A DNA stretch of 64,000 nt from positions 101,927,253 through 101,991,252 of the forward strand of contig NC_067474.1 in assembly GCF_947179515.1 (NCBI RefSeq), written 5' to 3'. This document shows, one piece after another, positions 35,397 to 47,385 of this stretch (the stretch's first letter is position 1; each line of letters begins with the position of its first letter). Position numbers and translations under genes: made by a program. The DNA comes from Apodemus sylvaticus (lineage: Eukaryota; Chordata; Mammalia; Rodentia; Muridae). The notes beneath the pieces are model-generated. The model did not search any database, was not told the origin of the DNA, and was given only the letters and a program-made list of their open reading frames with translations.

Positions 35397-35399
<3 letters not shown>

Positions 35400-35458
<59 letters not shown>
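35400..35458. repeat. CT tract, unit 9
   Basis: About 57 bp of TC ending in a T run (tttgcacagg) rather than cgcacagg. Unit 12 has the same ending. Confidence 0.95.
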
Positions 35459-35461
<3 letters not shown>

Positions 35462-36154
35462 GCACAGGCACTTTCTCTTGATCTTGTGAACATCCCTGCA
35501 CTGGGTGTAAGTAGTCATCACAACAATAATCCTGGAAAGATCAAACCCCAAAGAGGAGTCACCTTAGACATCTTTCTGAAGTTTCCAGAAGAGAAGGAAT
35601 GACATTAAAGTACATAAGGTAGTGTGGGGCTTCTGGGCAATCAAAAGAAAACCTCTGGAAAAGCCTAGATACCTAGTCAAATAAATACTCAAAGGAAGCT
35701 GCTGCAAAGAAGAAGACAACATTTGAATTCAGAATGGGAGAGAAAACGTGTGTTTATTTACAGAGGGAAGGTAGATGTCAAAAGGAGCAGAGACAGGCAC
35801 ACTGCACTGAAGTACTGAGGGGCTGAGCCGGAGGCCATCTTCCAGAAGATGCCCTTTTGGTGTGGGTGAGGTTTGAGCAAAGGAAACAGGGTGGAGGAAC
35901 CAGCCAGGAGGAGGGCCATCTTCCTGGCTGAGGTCCAATTTGGCACTGGTCATCAGAGCTCCTGAGAGGAGAGGGCAAGACTGCTCTGTCCCCTCTCTGG
36001 AAGTCTCTTCCTGTCGGGGACCAGTTCTCCTCTTTGCCAAGTCCACTTTCTTTTTCTCCTCTCCTGCCCTGATAGCTGGAAGGGTCTGGAAACCCAAACA
36101 CACCCAGATACACAAAAAATGAAACCAAAGGAAAGGAAAGGGGAGAAGACAACA

Positions 36155-36299
36155 GGAGAGGAGAGGAGAGGAGAGCAGGGGAGAGGAGAGGAGAGGAGAG
36201 GAGAGGAGAGGAGAGGAGAGGAGAGGAGAGGAGAGGAGAGGAGAAGAGAGGAGAGGATGGGGGTAAGAGAGGAGAGGGGAAGGGAGAGGAGAGGAGAGG
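36155..36299. repeat. GGAGA minisatellite, unit 9 (145 bp)
   Basis: The longest copy in the window, 30 bp longer than in unit 1. Confidence 0.95.
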
Positions 36300-36652
36300 A
36301 AAAGAAAACCAAAGGAAAACTAACCAAGCAAAACTGCTGCTCTCCGGTCTGTGGAGCCTTCAAGGTTTCCCCAAAATATGTCCTCTGGCCAACAAGTTCC
36401 TTCTGGGTTAGATGGGTTAGATTTTCAGGCCACCACCAATCTGCCGAATTCCTGCAGTCCCTACAGTCCAGTAGGTGAAGGAGGCCGAGAGAGGGGCAGG
36501 GGACCCTCAATCCCTGTCCGGAGTTGCTTGAGGAGTGGCCAAATGGCCTCCGCTGGAGTCAGCTCTGCTGCTGGCGCGCGCTCTCTCTGCTGCTCCCAGA
36601 CTAGGAAGGAACCTCACCAGCAGGGCACAGTCAGCCAGAGCCCGAGAGCTCA

Positions 36653-36691
36653 GAGTGAACTATTAAAGCAGCACAAACTTCAGGCTCAATG
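36653..36691 (+). promoter_or_regulatory. Ifnz core promoter, unit 9
   Basis: TATTAAA at 36661-36667. About 90 bp upstream, the CpG-rich block reads gctgcTggcgcg instead of gctgcCggcgcg (one CpG lost), as in units 11 and 12. Confidence 0.58.
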
Positions 36692-36753
36692 GGAAGGCGG
36701 CCTTGGTCTCGCGCTCCCCCTGCGGGCGACATCCGCAATCGTTCTGCTTCAGC

Positions 36754-37287
36754 ATGCTGCCTGGACATCTATTCCTGGTGGGAGGAGCTATGCTGAGCCT
36801 CAGCACAGCCAGCTCACTTGATTGGGGTAAACCTTGGAGCCTGAGCCTGCAGCACCAAGAAACCATGAGCTTCTTGGCAGAGTTGAAAACCGTGCAGGCT
36901 CACCAGTGCCTGCGGGACAGAACCAATTTCCGATGTCCCTGGAAGAAAGGACCTCTCATCACTCAGGTGAAGCTGCAAGAAGCCACCAGTTGCTACTCCC
37001 AGGTGCTCAGGCAGGTCCTCCACCTCTTTGGCACAGAGGCCAGCAGAGCTGCCTGGCCAGAGAGGGCGCTTGATCAGTTCCTAACTAGCCTGTGGAGTGA
37101 GCTGGGAGTGCTGGAGAGAGCAAGAGAGCAGGGCCAGTCCTGTCCACTGCGTTTCGCCCTGGCCATCCGCATCTACTTCCTTGGGTTCTTCCGCTATCTG
37201 AAGGGAAAGGCACACAGCCCTTGTTCCTGGGAGATGGTCAGAGTACAACTGCAAGTGGACCTCTCAGCATTCCCACTGTCTGCGTGA
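36754..37287 (+). CDS. Ifnz: Interferon zeta (limitin)-like, unit 9
   Basis: Identical 177-residue product. The unit shares with unit 11 three upstream changes: gggTggagg near 35,892, gtcAtcagag near 35,952 and ctgcTctgtc near 35,984. It is the first half of the 9-10 dimer repeated as 11-12. Confidence 0.93.
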   Translation: MLPGHLFLVGGAMLSLSTASSLDWGKPWSLSLQHQETMSFLAELKTVQAHQCLRDRTNFRCPWKKGPLITQVKLQEATSCYSQVLRQVLHLFGTEASRAAWPERALDQFLTSLWSELGVLERAREQGQSCPLRFALAIRIYFLGFFRYLKGKAHSPCSWEMVRVQLQVDLSAFPLSA

Positions 37288-37532
37288 AGGAGCCTCAAGA
37301 AGAGGAGAAGCTCCCTGCAGGAATGTCTGCTCTCCTCCCTTTCTGGATTCAAAGCAGACACTTGGATTGGGTTTTCGATTGGGATTAGGCACCAGGTGAA
37401 ACGGGTCTGCATCGAAAAAGAACACGGAGTCTTTATGTCTTTCCCGGCTGTGCCCCCAAGAATCATATCGGGCACCATACCTAGTGAATGTTTGAAAGCA
37501 AAGTTGTATGTGTGCATTTCACTGTGTCTCTG

Positions 37533-37538
37533 AATAAA
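37533..37538 (+). terminator. AATAAA polyadenylation signal, unit 9
   Basis: Same position relative to the stop codon as in unit 1. Confidence 0.75.
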
Positions 37539-38571
37539 GGGGTGATTTCAGGTTTTCCTCACACGTTTCAATTGCAGACGGGAGATTTGCAAAGGGCCAC
37601 GGGTGTTGGAAATTGTGCATTTTTGCAGCCATGGTCTTTCAGGCTGGAGTGTGTTATAGCCATTATTTTGTGGTCACACGTTCTAGCTGCTCCCTGCTGT
37701 AAGCTGGGAACTCAAGACACTCACTCTGCAGCCAGAAGGCTGCCTAGGCTTCGCTCATTGAGAGGGCCCTAGGAAAGGATGTGAGCCCCTGCATGCGTGC
37801 TGGCATGGCTCTCCTGCAACTCTAGAAAGTAAGGATTGGGCCTTCTGGGTCCCTTCTGTGTACTTTGCACACATTGTGGAGGACGCAATGTGAGCTCAAC
37901 TTGAAGAAGAAGATTCATAGGAGATGACCTGTTTTCAAGTTTTGGGCTGCTCTGTGACTTCGGAAGAAGCAGGGCCTTGACCAGACATAGGGGGAGCTCC
38001 TAGATGAAGTGTTGGGGAGAGTGTGGGGAGGAGGCATGGGCACAGAGGGCTCTGAGGGGCTTCGAGCCCCAGGAAGGCGAGGAAGGCCTCTCATGCACAA
38101 GATGGAGTCAGAGGGCACCAAATGACCAAGGAGCCTTTCCTTCCCCTCCAGCGCCTTCCTCAGGGAGCCACAGGTGGGATGACAGGGTTGAGGTGGAGGT
38201 TCTCTGCCATCACAGGTCAGAAGTTCTGCTACAGGCCCACACACACACATTCATTCAGGCCCTCTTCCAGTCTGCAGTGGACAGTCTCCTGCTGCTTTCT
38301 GTGAGATACATTTCAGCCAGACCCCCAGGTTCCCCATTCCAATCCATCCACCCAAGGAAAGCAGAATTGCCAGGACAGGACACTAGGTTGACGTCCACCA
38401 ACACATCTTGGTGAGTCTGTTCACTATGAGCAAGCTTCTCTAGAAGTTCCTTCCTGCTGAAGGCTTCTGCACACAAAAGTCTTCCTCCTGTCCACTGGTT
38501 CCACTTTAGGCTGTGCCAGCACGATGGAGTGTGGCCCAGTGCAGAAACAGAAGCCTTGCCTTTGATCCTGC

Positions 38572-39080
38572 TTACTGCCTTTGTGTTCCCGACTGGAGCA
38601 TGATGCTGAGCTGCAGCACAGCCAGCTCACTAGACAGGGCCACATCTCCGAGCCTGGGCCGAGCCCACGGGGAGACCCTGCGCTTATTAGGATACTTGAA
38701 AAGTGTGCCTCCTCACCAGTGCCTGGGGAACAGAACCTAGTTCCTAAGTCCCTGGAAGAAGGGAGTTCTCACCAAGTGAAGCAGAGAGAAGCTCTCTACT
38801 GCTCTGCCCTGATGCTCGTGCGGGGCTGCCTCCTCTTTGGCACAGAAGACAGCAGAGCTGTCTGGACAGAGAAGGTGCTCAGGCACCTCCTCACTAGTCT
38901 GGTGAGGGCCCTGCCAGGGCCACAAGGAGTCAGCAGAGCATGATCAGTCCTGTCTACCAACATCTGCCAGGGTCACATTTACCTACATCCTAGGAAGCTT
39001 CCAGCCCTTTCTCCTGGGACGTTGTAAAAGCAGAAATGACACTAGCCTTTTCTTCTATTCCCAGTGCCCCGGTACAGTAG
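38572..39080 (+). pseudogene. Interferon-zeta pseudogene, unit 9
   Basis: Same lesions as unit 1, plus two private changes: gagcAtgatg near 38,600 and cacaAggagtc near 38,925. Confidence 0.88.
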
Positions 39081-39815
39081 ATCCAGGGGGAGCAGAAGCT
39101 CCCTGCACTCAGGAGTCTCTGTGATAGGAAAGCACACTCCCTAACTCAACTCAAAGCAGACAGGCTGATTCCAGATGCAGCACCAGAAGGAAGGGCTCTC
39201 AGTCGAAATAGAAGGCAGGATTAAATGATGTTTCTTATGGTTGGTCCTGTTTCTTTTCTTTTGTTTTGTAACATCTTCTCGTCATACTTCTATCACAGTC
39301 AGCAGGCCACACCAGCTGAAGCAGCAGAGAATCTCATCAGGGCTGAACAGAAATTCCTGGAGCCTGAAGCATGATGGGAAAAGTTTGAGGCCACTGAGCT
39401 AAAGCCATTTGGCTGCTGAAAACATCTAACACCACTTGGGAGCATCTACCCTCCTCTGATTATTCAGTTCCGGGGGTCTGCGTGTGGGGTGGGAGATGCA
39501 GGAGTCCTTTAATTGATCAAAAGGCTGTATCAGCACTGGACCCGGGAGGACACCTCTCCTCTATGGTTTTATGTCCATTTCCCAGTCGGGAAGACCACAC
39601 TACACTTTGCTGCCTTCCCCCTGAGCTGCTCTGAACTCCAATAGGCCAACACCGATGGCCATTGTTATAGGCTTCTCACCCATGGGATCTTCTTCCTTCT
39701 CCACCTTCCTCTCTCTCCTGGACCTCTACCCCTGCCTGTGTCTCTTCTGTCCATCTGTTGGCTGTGGGCAACAAGTTTATTTAAGCAAGAGCATTAAATG
39801 GAGAAGTTAGGATTT

Positions 39816-39818
<3 letters not shown>

Positions 39819-39871
<53 letters not shown>
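39819..39871. repeat. CT tract, unit 10
   Basis: About 53 bp, ending ttgcacagg (C to T at the edge), shared with unit 11. Confidence 0.95.
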
Positions 39872-39873
<2 letters not shown>

Positions 39874-40565
39874 CACAGGCACTTTCTCTTGATCTTGTGA
39901 ACATCCCTGCACTGGGTGTAAGTAGTCATCACAACAATAATCCTGGAAAGATCAAACCCCAAAGAGGAGTCACCTTAGACATCTTTCTGAAGTTTCCAGA
40001 AGAGAAGGAATGACATTAAAGTACATAAGGTAGTGTGGGGCTTCTGGGCAATCAAAAGAAAACCTCTGGAAAAGCCTAGATACCTAGTCAAATAAATACT
40101 CAAAGGAAGCTGCTGCAAAGAAGAAGACAACATTTGAATTCAGAATGGGAGAGAAAACGTGTGTTTATTTACAGAGGGAAGGTAGATGTCAAAAGGAGCA
40201 GAGACAGGCACACTGCACTGAAGTACTGAGGGGCTGAGCCGGAGGCCATCTTCCAGAAGATGCCCTTTTGGTGTGGGTGAGGTTTGAGCAAAGGAAACAG
40301 GGAGGAGGAACCAGCCAGGAGGAGGGCCATCTTCCTGGCTGAGGTCCAATTTGGCACTGGTCAGCAGAGCTCCTGAGAGGAGAGGGCAAGACTGCCCTGT
40401 CCCCTCTCTGGAAGTCTCTTCCTGTCGGGGACCAGTTCTCCTCTTTGCCAAGTCCACTTTCTTTTTCTCCTCTCCTGCCCTGATAGCTGGAAGGGTCTGG
40501 AAACCCAAACACACCCAGATACACAAAAAATGAAACCAAAGGAAAGGAAAGGGGAGAAGACAACA

Positions 40566-40695
40566 GGAGAGGAGAGGAGAGGAGAGCAGGGGAGAGGAGA
40601 GGAGAGGAGAGGAGAGGAGAGGAGAGGAGAGGAGAGGAGAAGAGAGGAGAGGATGGGGGTAAGAGAGGAGAGGGGAAGGGAGAGGAGAGGAGAGG
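40566..40695. repeat. GGAGA minisatellite, unit 10 (130 bp)
   Basis: Same length class as unit 12. Confidence 0.95.
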
Positions 40696-41048
40696 AAAAG
40701 AAAACCAAAGGAAAACTAACCAAGCAAAACTGCTGCTCTCCGGTCTGTGGATCCTTCAAGGTTTCCCCAAAATATGTCCTCTGGCCAACAAGTTCCTTCT
40801 GGGTTAGATGGGTTAGATTTTCAGGCCACCACCAATCTGCCGAATTCCTGCAGTCCCTACAGTCCAGTAGGTGAAGGAGGCCGAGAGAGGGGCAGGGGAC
40901 CCTCAATCCCTGTCCGGAGTTGCTTGAGGAGTGGCCAAATGGCCTCCGCTGGAGTCAGCTCTGCTGCCGGCGCGCGCTCTCTCTGCTGCTCCCAGACTAG
41001 GAAGGAACCTCACCAGCAGGGCACAGTCAGCCAGAGCCTGAGAGCTCA

Positions 41049-41087
41049 GAGTGAACTATTAAAGCAGCACAAACTTCAGGCTCAATG
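41049..41087 (+). promoter_or_regulatory. Ifnz core promoter, unit 10
   Basis: TATTAAA at 41057-41063. A private C-to-T change (agccTgagag, about 41,039) lies just upstream, outside the TATA element. Confidence 0.58.
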
Positions 41088-41149
41088 GGAAGGCGGCCTT
41101 GGTCTCGCGCTCCCCCTGCGGGCGACATCCGCAATCGTTCTGCTTCAGC

Positions 41150-41683
41150 ATGCTGCCTGGACATCTATTCCTGGTGGGAGGAGCTATGCTGAGCCTCAGC
41201 ACAGCCAGCTCACTTGATTGGGGTAAACCTTGGAGCCTGAGCCTGCAGCACCAAGAAACCATGAGCTTCTTGGCAGAGTTGAAAACCGTGCAGGCTCACC
41301 AGTGCCTGCGGGACAGAACCAATTTCCGATGTCCCTGGAAGAAAGGACCTCTCATCACTCAGGTGAAGCTGCAAGAAGCCACCAGTTGCTACTCCCAGGT
41401 GCTCAGGCAGGTCCTCCACCTCTTTGGCACAGAGGCCAGCAGAGCTGCCTGGCCAGAGAGGGCGCTTGATCAGTTCCTAACTAGCCTGTGGAGTGAGCTG
41501 GGAGTGCTGGAGAGAGCAAGAGAGCAGGGCCAGTCCTGTCCACTGCGTTTCGCCCTGGCCATCCGCATCTACTTCCTTGGGTTCTTCCGCTATCTGAAGG
41601 GAAAGGCACACAGCCCTTGTTCCTGGGAGATGGTCAGAGTACAACTGCAAGTGGACCTCTCAGCATTCCCACTGTCTGCGTGA
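41150..41683 (+). CDS. Ifnz: Interferon zeta (limitin)-like, unit 10
   Basis: Identical 177-residue product. Its downstream spacer carries a cluster of changes (ccaccccaag, cagaGttgcc, actGggttg, gacAtccacc, near 42,748-42,790) shared only with unit 12. This marks it as the second half of the 9-10 dimer. Confidence 0.93.
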   Translation: MLPGHLFLVGGAMLSLSTASSLDWGKPWSLSLQHQETMSFLAELKTVQAHQCLRDRTNFRCPWKKGPLITQVKLQEATSCYSQVLRQVLHLFGTEASRAAWPERALDQFLTSLWSELGVLERAREQGQSCPLRFALAIRIYFLGFFRYLKGKAHSPCSWEMVRVQLQVDLSAFPLSA

Positions 41684-41928
41684 AGGAGCCTCAAGAAGAG
41701 GAGAAGCTCCCTGCAGGAATGTCTGCTCTCCTCCCTTTCTGGATTCAAAGCAGACACTTGGATTGGGTTTTCGATTGGGATTAGGCACCAGGTGAAACGG
41801 GTCTGCATCGAAAAAGAACACGGAGTCTTTATGTCTTTCCCGGCTGTGCCCCCAAGAATCATATCGGGCACCATACCTAGTGAATGTTTGAAAGCAAAGT
41901 TGTATGTGTGCATTTCACTGTGTCTCTG

Positions 41929-41934
41929 AATAAA
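41929..41934 (+). terminator. AATAAA polyadenylation signal, unit 10
   Basis: Same position relative to the stop codon as in unit 1. Confidence 0.75.
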
Positions 41935-42967
41935 GGGGTGATTTCAGGTTTTCCTCACACGTTTCAATTGCAGACGGGAGATTTGCAAAGGGCCACGGGT
42001 GTTGGAAATTGTGCATTTTTGCAGCCATGGTCTTTCAGGCTGGAGTGTGTTATAGCCATTATTTTGTGGTCACACGTTCTAGCTGCTCCCTGCTGTAAGC
42101 TGGGAACTCAAGACACTCACTCTGCAGCCAGAAGGCTGCCTAGGCTTCGCTCATTGAGAGGGCCCTAGGAAAGGATGTGAGCCCCTGCATGCGTGCTGGC
42201 ATGGCTCTCCTGCAACTCTAGAAAGTAAGGATTGGGCCTTCTGGGTCCCTTCTGTGTACTTTGCACACATTGTGGAGGACGCAATGTGAGCTCAACTTGA
42301 AGAAGAAGATTCATAGGAGATGACCTGTTTTCAAGTTTTGGGCTGCTCTGTGACTTCGGAAGAAGCAGGGCCTTGACCAGACATAGGGGGAGCTCCTAGA
42401 TGAAGTGTTGGGGAGAGTGTGGGGAGGAGGCATGGGCACAGAGGGCTCTGAGGGGCTTCGAGCCCCAGGAAGGCGAGGAAGGCCTCTCATGCACAAGATG
42501 GAGTCAGAGGGCACCAAATGACCAAGGAGCCTTTCCTTCCCCTCCAGCGCCTTCCTCAGGGAGCCACAGGTGGGATGACAGGGTTGAGGTGGAGGTTCTC
42601 TGCCATCACAGGTCAGAAGTTCTGCTACAGGCCCACACACACACATTCATTCAGGCCCTCTTCCAGTCTGCAGTGGACAGTCTCCTGCTGCTTTCTGTGA
42701 GATACATTTCAGCCAGACCCCCAGGTTCCCCATTCCAATCCATCCACCCCAAGAAAGCAGAGTTGCCAGGACAGGACACTGGGTTGACATCCACCAACAC
42801 ATCTTGGTGAGTCTGTTCACTATGAGCAAGCTTCTCTAGAAGTTCCTTCCTGCTGAAGGCTTCTGCACACAAAAGTCTTCCTCCTGTCCACTGGTTCCAC
42901 TTTAGGCTGTGCCAGCACGATGGAGTGTGGCCCAGTGCAGAAACAGAAGCCTTGCCTTTGATCCTGC

Positions 42968-43476
42968 TTACTGCCTTTGTGTTCCCGACTGGAGCGTGAT
43001 GCTGAGCTGCAGCACAGCCAGCTCACTAGACAGGGCCACATCTCCGAGCCTGGGCCGAGCCCACGGGGAGACCCTGCGCTTATTAGGATACTTGAAAAGT
43101 GTGCCTCCTCACCAGTGCCTGGGGAACAGAACCTAGTTCCTAAGTCCCTGGAAGAAGGGAGTTCTCACCAAGTGAAGCAGAGAGAAGCTCTCTACTGCTC
43201 TGCCCTGATGCTCGTGCGGGGCTGCCTCCTCTTTGGCACAGAAGACAGCAGAGCTGTCTGGACAGAGAAGGTGCTCAGGCACCTCCTCACTAGTCTGGTG
43301 AGGGCCCTGCCAGGGCCACAGGGAGTCAGCAGAGCATGATCAGTCCTGTCTACCAACATCTGCCAGGGTCACATTTACCTACATCCTAGGAAGCTTCCAG
43401 CCCTTTCTCCTGGGACGTTGTAAAAGCAGAAATGACACTAGCCTTTTCTTCTATTCCCAGTGCCCCGGTACAGTAG
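42968..43476 (+). pseudogene. Interferon-zeta pseudogene, unit 10
   Basis: Same lesions as unit 1, with no private change noticed. Confidence 0.88.
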
Positions 43477-44211
43477 ATCCAGGGGGAGCAGAAGCTCCCT
43501 GCACTCAGGAGTCTCTGTGATAGGAAAGCACACTCCCTAACTCAACTCAAAGCAGACAGGCTGATTCCAGATGCAGCACCAGAAGGAAGGGCTCTCAGTC
43601 GAAATAGAAGGCAGGATTAAATGATGTTTCTTATGGTTGGTCCTGTTTCTTTTCTTTTGTTTTGTAACATCTTCTCGTCATACTTCTATCACAGTCAGCA
43701 GGCCACACCAGCTGAAGCAGCAGAGAATCTCATCAGGGCTGAACAGAAATTCCTGGAGCCTGAAGCATGATGGGAAAAGTTTGAGGCCACTGAGCTAAAG
43801 CCATTTGGCTGCTGAAAACATCTAACACCACTTGGGAGCATCTACCCTCCTCTGATTATTCAGTTCCGGGGGTCTGCGTGTGGGGTGGGAGATGCAGGAG
43901 TCCTTTAATTGATCAAAAGGCTGTATCAGCACTGGACCCGGGAGGACACCTCTCCTCTATGGTTTTATGTCCATTTCCCAGTCGGGAAGACCACACTACA
44001 CTTTGCTGCCTTCCCCCTGAGCTGCTCTGAACTCCAATAGGCCAGCACCCATGGCCATTGTTATAGGCTTCTCACCCATGGCATCTTCTTCCCTCTCCAC
44101 CTTCCTCTCTCTCCTGGACCTCTACCCCTGCCTGTGTCTCTTCTGTCCATCTGTTGGCTGTGGGCAACAAGTTTATTTAAGCAAGAGCATTAAATGGAGA
44201 AGTTAGGATTT

Positions 44212-44214
<3 letters not shown>

Positions 44215-44279
<65 letters not shown>
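44215..44279. repeat. CT tract, unit 11
   Basis: About 65 bp, ending ttgcacagg as in unit 10. Confidence 0.95.
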
Positions 44280-44281
<2 letters not shown>

Positions 44282-44973
44282 CACAGGCACTTTCTCTTGA
44301 TCTTGTGAACATCCCTGCACTGGGTGTAAGTAGTCATCACAACAATAATCCTGGAAAGATCAAACCCCAAAGAGGAGTCACCTTAGACATCTTTCTGAAG
44401 TTTCCAGAAGAGAAGGAATGACATTAAAGTACATAAGGTAGTGTGGGGCTTCTGGGCAATCAAAAGAAAACCTCTGGAAAAGCCTAGATACCTAGTCAAA
44501 TAAATACTCAAAGGAAGCTGCTGCAAAGAAGAAGACAACATTTGAATTCAGAATGGGAGAGAAAACGTGTGTTTATTTACAGAGGGAAGGTAGATGTCAA
44601 AAGGAGCAGAGACAGGCACACTGCACTGAAGTACTGAGGGGCTGAGCCGGAGGCCATCTTCCAGAAGATGCCCTTTTGGTGTGGGTGAGGTTTGAGCAAA
44701 GGAAACAGGGTGGAGGAACCAGCCAGGAGGAGGGCCATCTTCCTGGCTGAGGTCCAATTTGGCACTGGTCATCAGAGCTCCTGAGAGGAGAGGGCAAGAC
44801 TGCTCTGTCCCCTCTCTGGAAGTCTCTTCCTGTCGGGGACCAGTTCTCCTCTTTGCCAAGTCCACTTTCTTTTTCTCCTCTCCTGCCCTGATAGCTGGAA
44901 GGGTCTGGAAACCCAAGCACACCCAGATACACAAAAAATGAAACCAAAGGAAAGGAAAGGGGAGAAGACAACA

Positions 44974-45113
44974 GGAGAGGAGAGGAGAGGAGAGCAGGGG
45001 AGAGGAGAGGAGAGGAGAGGAGAGGAGAGGAGAGGAGAGGAGAGGAGAGGAGAGGAGAAGAGAGGAGAGGATGGGGGTAAGAGAGGAGAGGGGAAGGGAG
45101 AGGAGAGGAGAGG
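44974..45113. repeat. GGAGA minisatellite, unit 11 (140 bp)
   Basis: The only copy whose length differs from the others by a number of pentamers not divisible by three. It shifts frame relationships across the repeat and makes a spurious 258-codon open frame on the - strand. Confidence 0.95.
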
Positions 45114-45466
45114 AAAAGAAAACCAAAGGAAAACTAACCAAGCAAAACTGCTGCTCTCCGGTCTGTGGAGCCTTCAAGGTTTCCCCAAAATATGTCCTCT
45201 GGCCAACAAGTTCCTTCTGGGTTAGATGGGTTAGATTTTCAGGCCACCACCAATCTGCCGAATTCCTGCAGTCCCTACAGTCCAGTAGGTGAAGGAGGCC
45301 GAGAGAGGGGCAGGGGACCCTCAATCCCTGTCCGGAGTTGCTTGAGGAGTGGCCAAATGGCCTCCGCTGGAGTCAGCTCTGCTGCTGGCGCGCGCTCTCT
45401 CTGCTGCTCCCAGACTAGGAAGGAACCTCACCAGCAGGGCACAGTCAGCCAGAGCCCGAGAGCTCA

Positions 45467-45505
45467 GAGTGAACTATTAAAGCAGCACAAACTTCAGGCT
45501 CAATG
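45467..45505 (+). promoter_or_regulatory. Ifnz core promoter, unit 11
   Basis: TATTAAA at 45475-45481. The CpG-rich block has the same C-to-T change as unit 9. Confidence 0.58.
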
Positions 45506-45567
45506 GGAAGGCGGCCTTGGTCTCGCGCTCCCCCTGCGGGCGACATCCGCAATCGTTCTGCTTCAGC

Positions 45568-46101
45568 ATGCTGCCTGGACATCTATTCCTGGTGGGAGGA
45601 GCTATGCTGAGCCTCAGCACAGCCAGCTCACTTGATTGGGGTAAACCTTGGAGCCTGAGCCTGCAGCACCAAGAAACCATGAGCTTCTTGGCAGAGTTGA
45701 AAACCGTGCAGGCTCACCAGTGCCTGCGGGACAGAACCAATTTCCGATGTCCCTGGAAGAAAGGACCTCTCATCACTCAGGTGAAGCTGCAAGAAGCCAC
45801 CAGTTGCTACTCCCAGGTGCTCAGGCAGGTCCTCCACCTCTTTGGCACAGAGGCCAGAAGAGCTGCCTGGCCAGAGAGGGCGCTTGATCAGTTCCTAACT
45901 AGCCTGTGGAGTGAGCTGGGAGTGCTGGAGAGAGCAAGAGAGCAGGGCCAGTCCTGTCCACTGCGTTTCGCCCTGGCCATCCGCATCTACTTCCTTGGGT
46001 TCTTCCGCTATCTGAAGGGAAAGGCACACAGCCCTTGTTCCTGGGAGATGGTCAGAGTACAACTGCAAGTGGACCTCTCAGCATTCCCACTGTCTGCGTG
46101 A
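45568..46101 (+). CDS. Ifnz: Interferon zeta (limitin)-like, unit 11 (S97R)
   Basis: 177 residues, the only protein variant in the array. Serine 97 is arginine (agc to aga at about 45,856-45,858), within TEARRAAW. The position follows the FGTE motif in the helical body and is not one of the cysteines. A second effect is a new basic pair, RR, at 97-98. All other features match unit 1. The unit shares the upstream markers of unit 9. Confidence 0.92.
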   Translation: MLPGHLFLVGGAMLSLSTASSLDWGKPWSLSLQHQETMSFLAELKTVQAHQCLRDRTNFRCPWKKGPLITQVKLQEATSCYSQVLRQVLHLFGTEARRAAWPERALDQFLTSLWSELGVLERAREQGQSCPLRFALAIRIYFLGFFRYLKGKAHSPCSWEMVRVQLQVDLSAFPLSA

Positions 46102-46346
46102 AGGAGCCTCAAGAAGAGGAGAAGCTCCCTGCAGGAATGTCTGCTCTCCTCCCTTTCTGGATTCAAAGCAGACACTTGGATTGGGTTTTCGATTGGGATT
46201 AGGCACCAGGTGAAACGGGTCTGCATCGAAAAAGAACACGGAGTCTTTATGTCTTTCCCGGCTGTGCCCCCAAGAATCATATCGGGCACCATACCTAGTG
46301 AATGTTTGAAAGCAAAGTTGTATGTGTGCATTTCACTGTGTCTCTG

Positions 46347-46352
46347 AATAAA
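46347..46352 (+). terminator. AATAAA polyadenylation signal, unit 11
   Basis: Same position relative to the stop codon as in unit 1. Confidence 0.75.
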
Positions 46353-47385
46353 GGGGTGATTTCAGGTTTTCCTCACACGTTTCAATTGCAGACGGGAGAT
46401 TTGCAAAGGGCCACGGGTGTTGGAAATTGTGCATTTTTGCAGCCATGGTCTTTCAGGCTGGAGTGTGTTATAGCCATTATTTTGTGGTCACACGTTCTAG
46501 CTGCTCCCTGCTGTAAGCTGGGAACTCAAGACACTCACTCTGCAGCCAGAAGGCTGCCTAGGCTTCGCTCATTGAGAGGGCCCTAGGAAAGGATGTGAGC
46601 CCCTGCATGCGTGCTGGCATGGCTCTCCTGCAACTCTAGAAAGTAAGGATTGGGCCTTCTGGGTCCCTTCTGTGTACTTTGCACACATTGTGGAGGACGC
46701 AATGTGAGCTCAACTTGAAGAAGAAGATTCATAGGAGATGACCTGTTTTCAAGTTTTGGGCTGCTCTGTGACTTCGGAAGAAGCAGGGCCTTGACCAGAC
46801 ATAGGGGGAGCTCCTAGATGAAGTGTTGGGGAGAGTGTGGGGAGGAGGCATGGGCACAGAGGGCTCTGAGGGGCTTCGAGCCCCAGGAAGGCGAGGAAGG
46901 CCTCTCATGCACAAGATGGAGTCAGAGGGCACCAAATGACCAAGGAGCCTTTCCTTCCCCTCCAGCGCCTTCCTCAGGGAGCCACAGGTGGGATGACAGG
47001 GTTGAGGTGGAGGTTCTCTGCCATCACAGGTCAGAAGTTCTGCTACAGGCCCACACACACACATTCATTCAGGCCCTCTTCCAGTCTGCAGTGGACAGTC
47101 TCCTGCTGCTTTCTGTGAGATACATTTCAGCCAGACCCCCAGGTTCCCCATTCCAATCCATCCACCCAAGGAAAGCAGAATTGCCAGGACAGGACACTAG
47201 GTTGACGTCCACCAACACATCTTGGTGAGTCTGTTCACTATGAGCAAGCTTCTCTAGAAGTTCCTTCCTGCTGAAGGCTTCTGCACACAAAAGTCTTCCT
47301 CCTGTCCACTGGTTCCACTTTAGGCTGTGCCAGCACGATGGAGTGTGGCCCAGTGCAGAAACAGAAGCCTTGCCTTTGATCCTGC

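Noticed and set aside
44548..45324. 258-codon - strand frame in unit 11
   Set aside because: It appears only because the 140-bp minisatellite shifts register and fuses two frames that are separate elsewhere.
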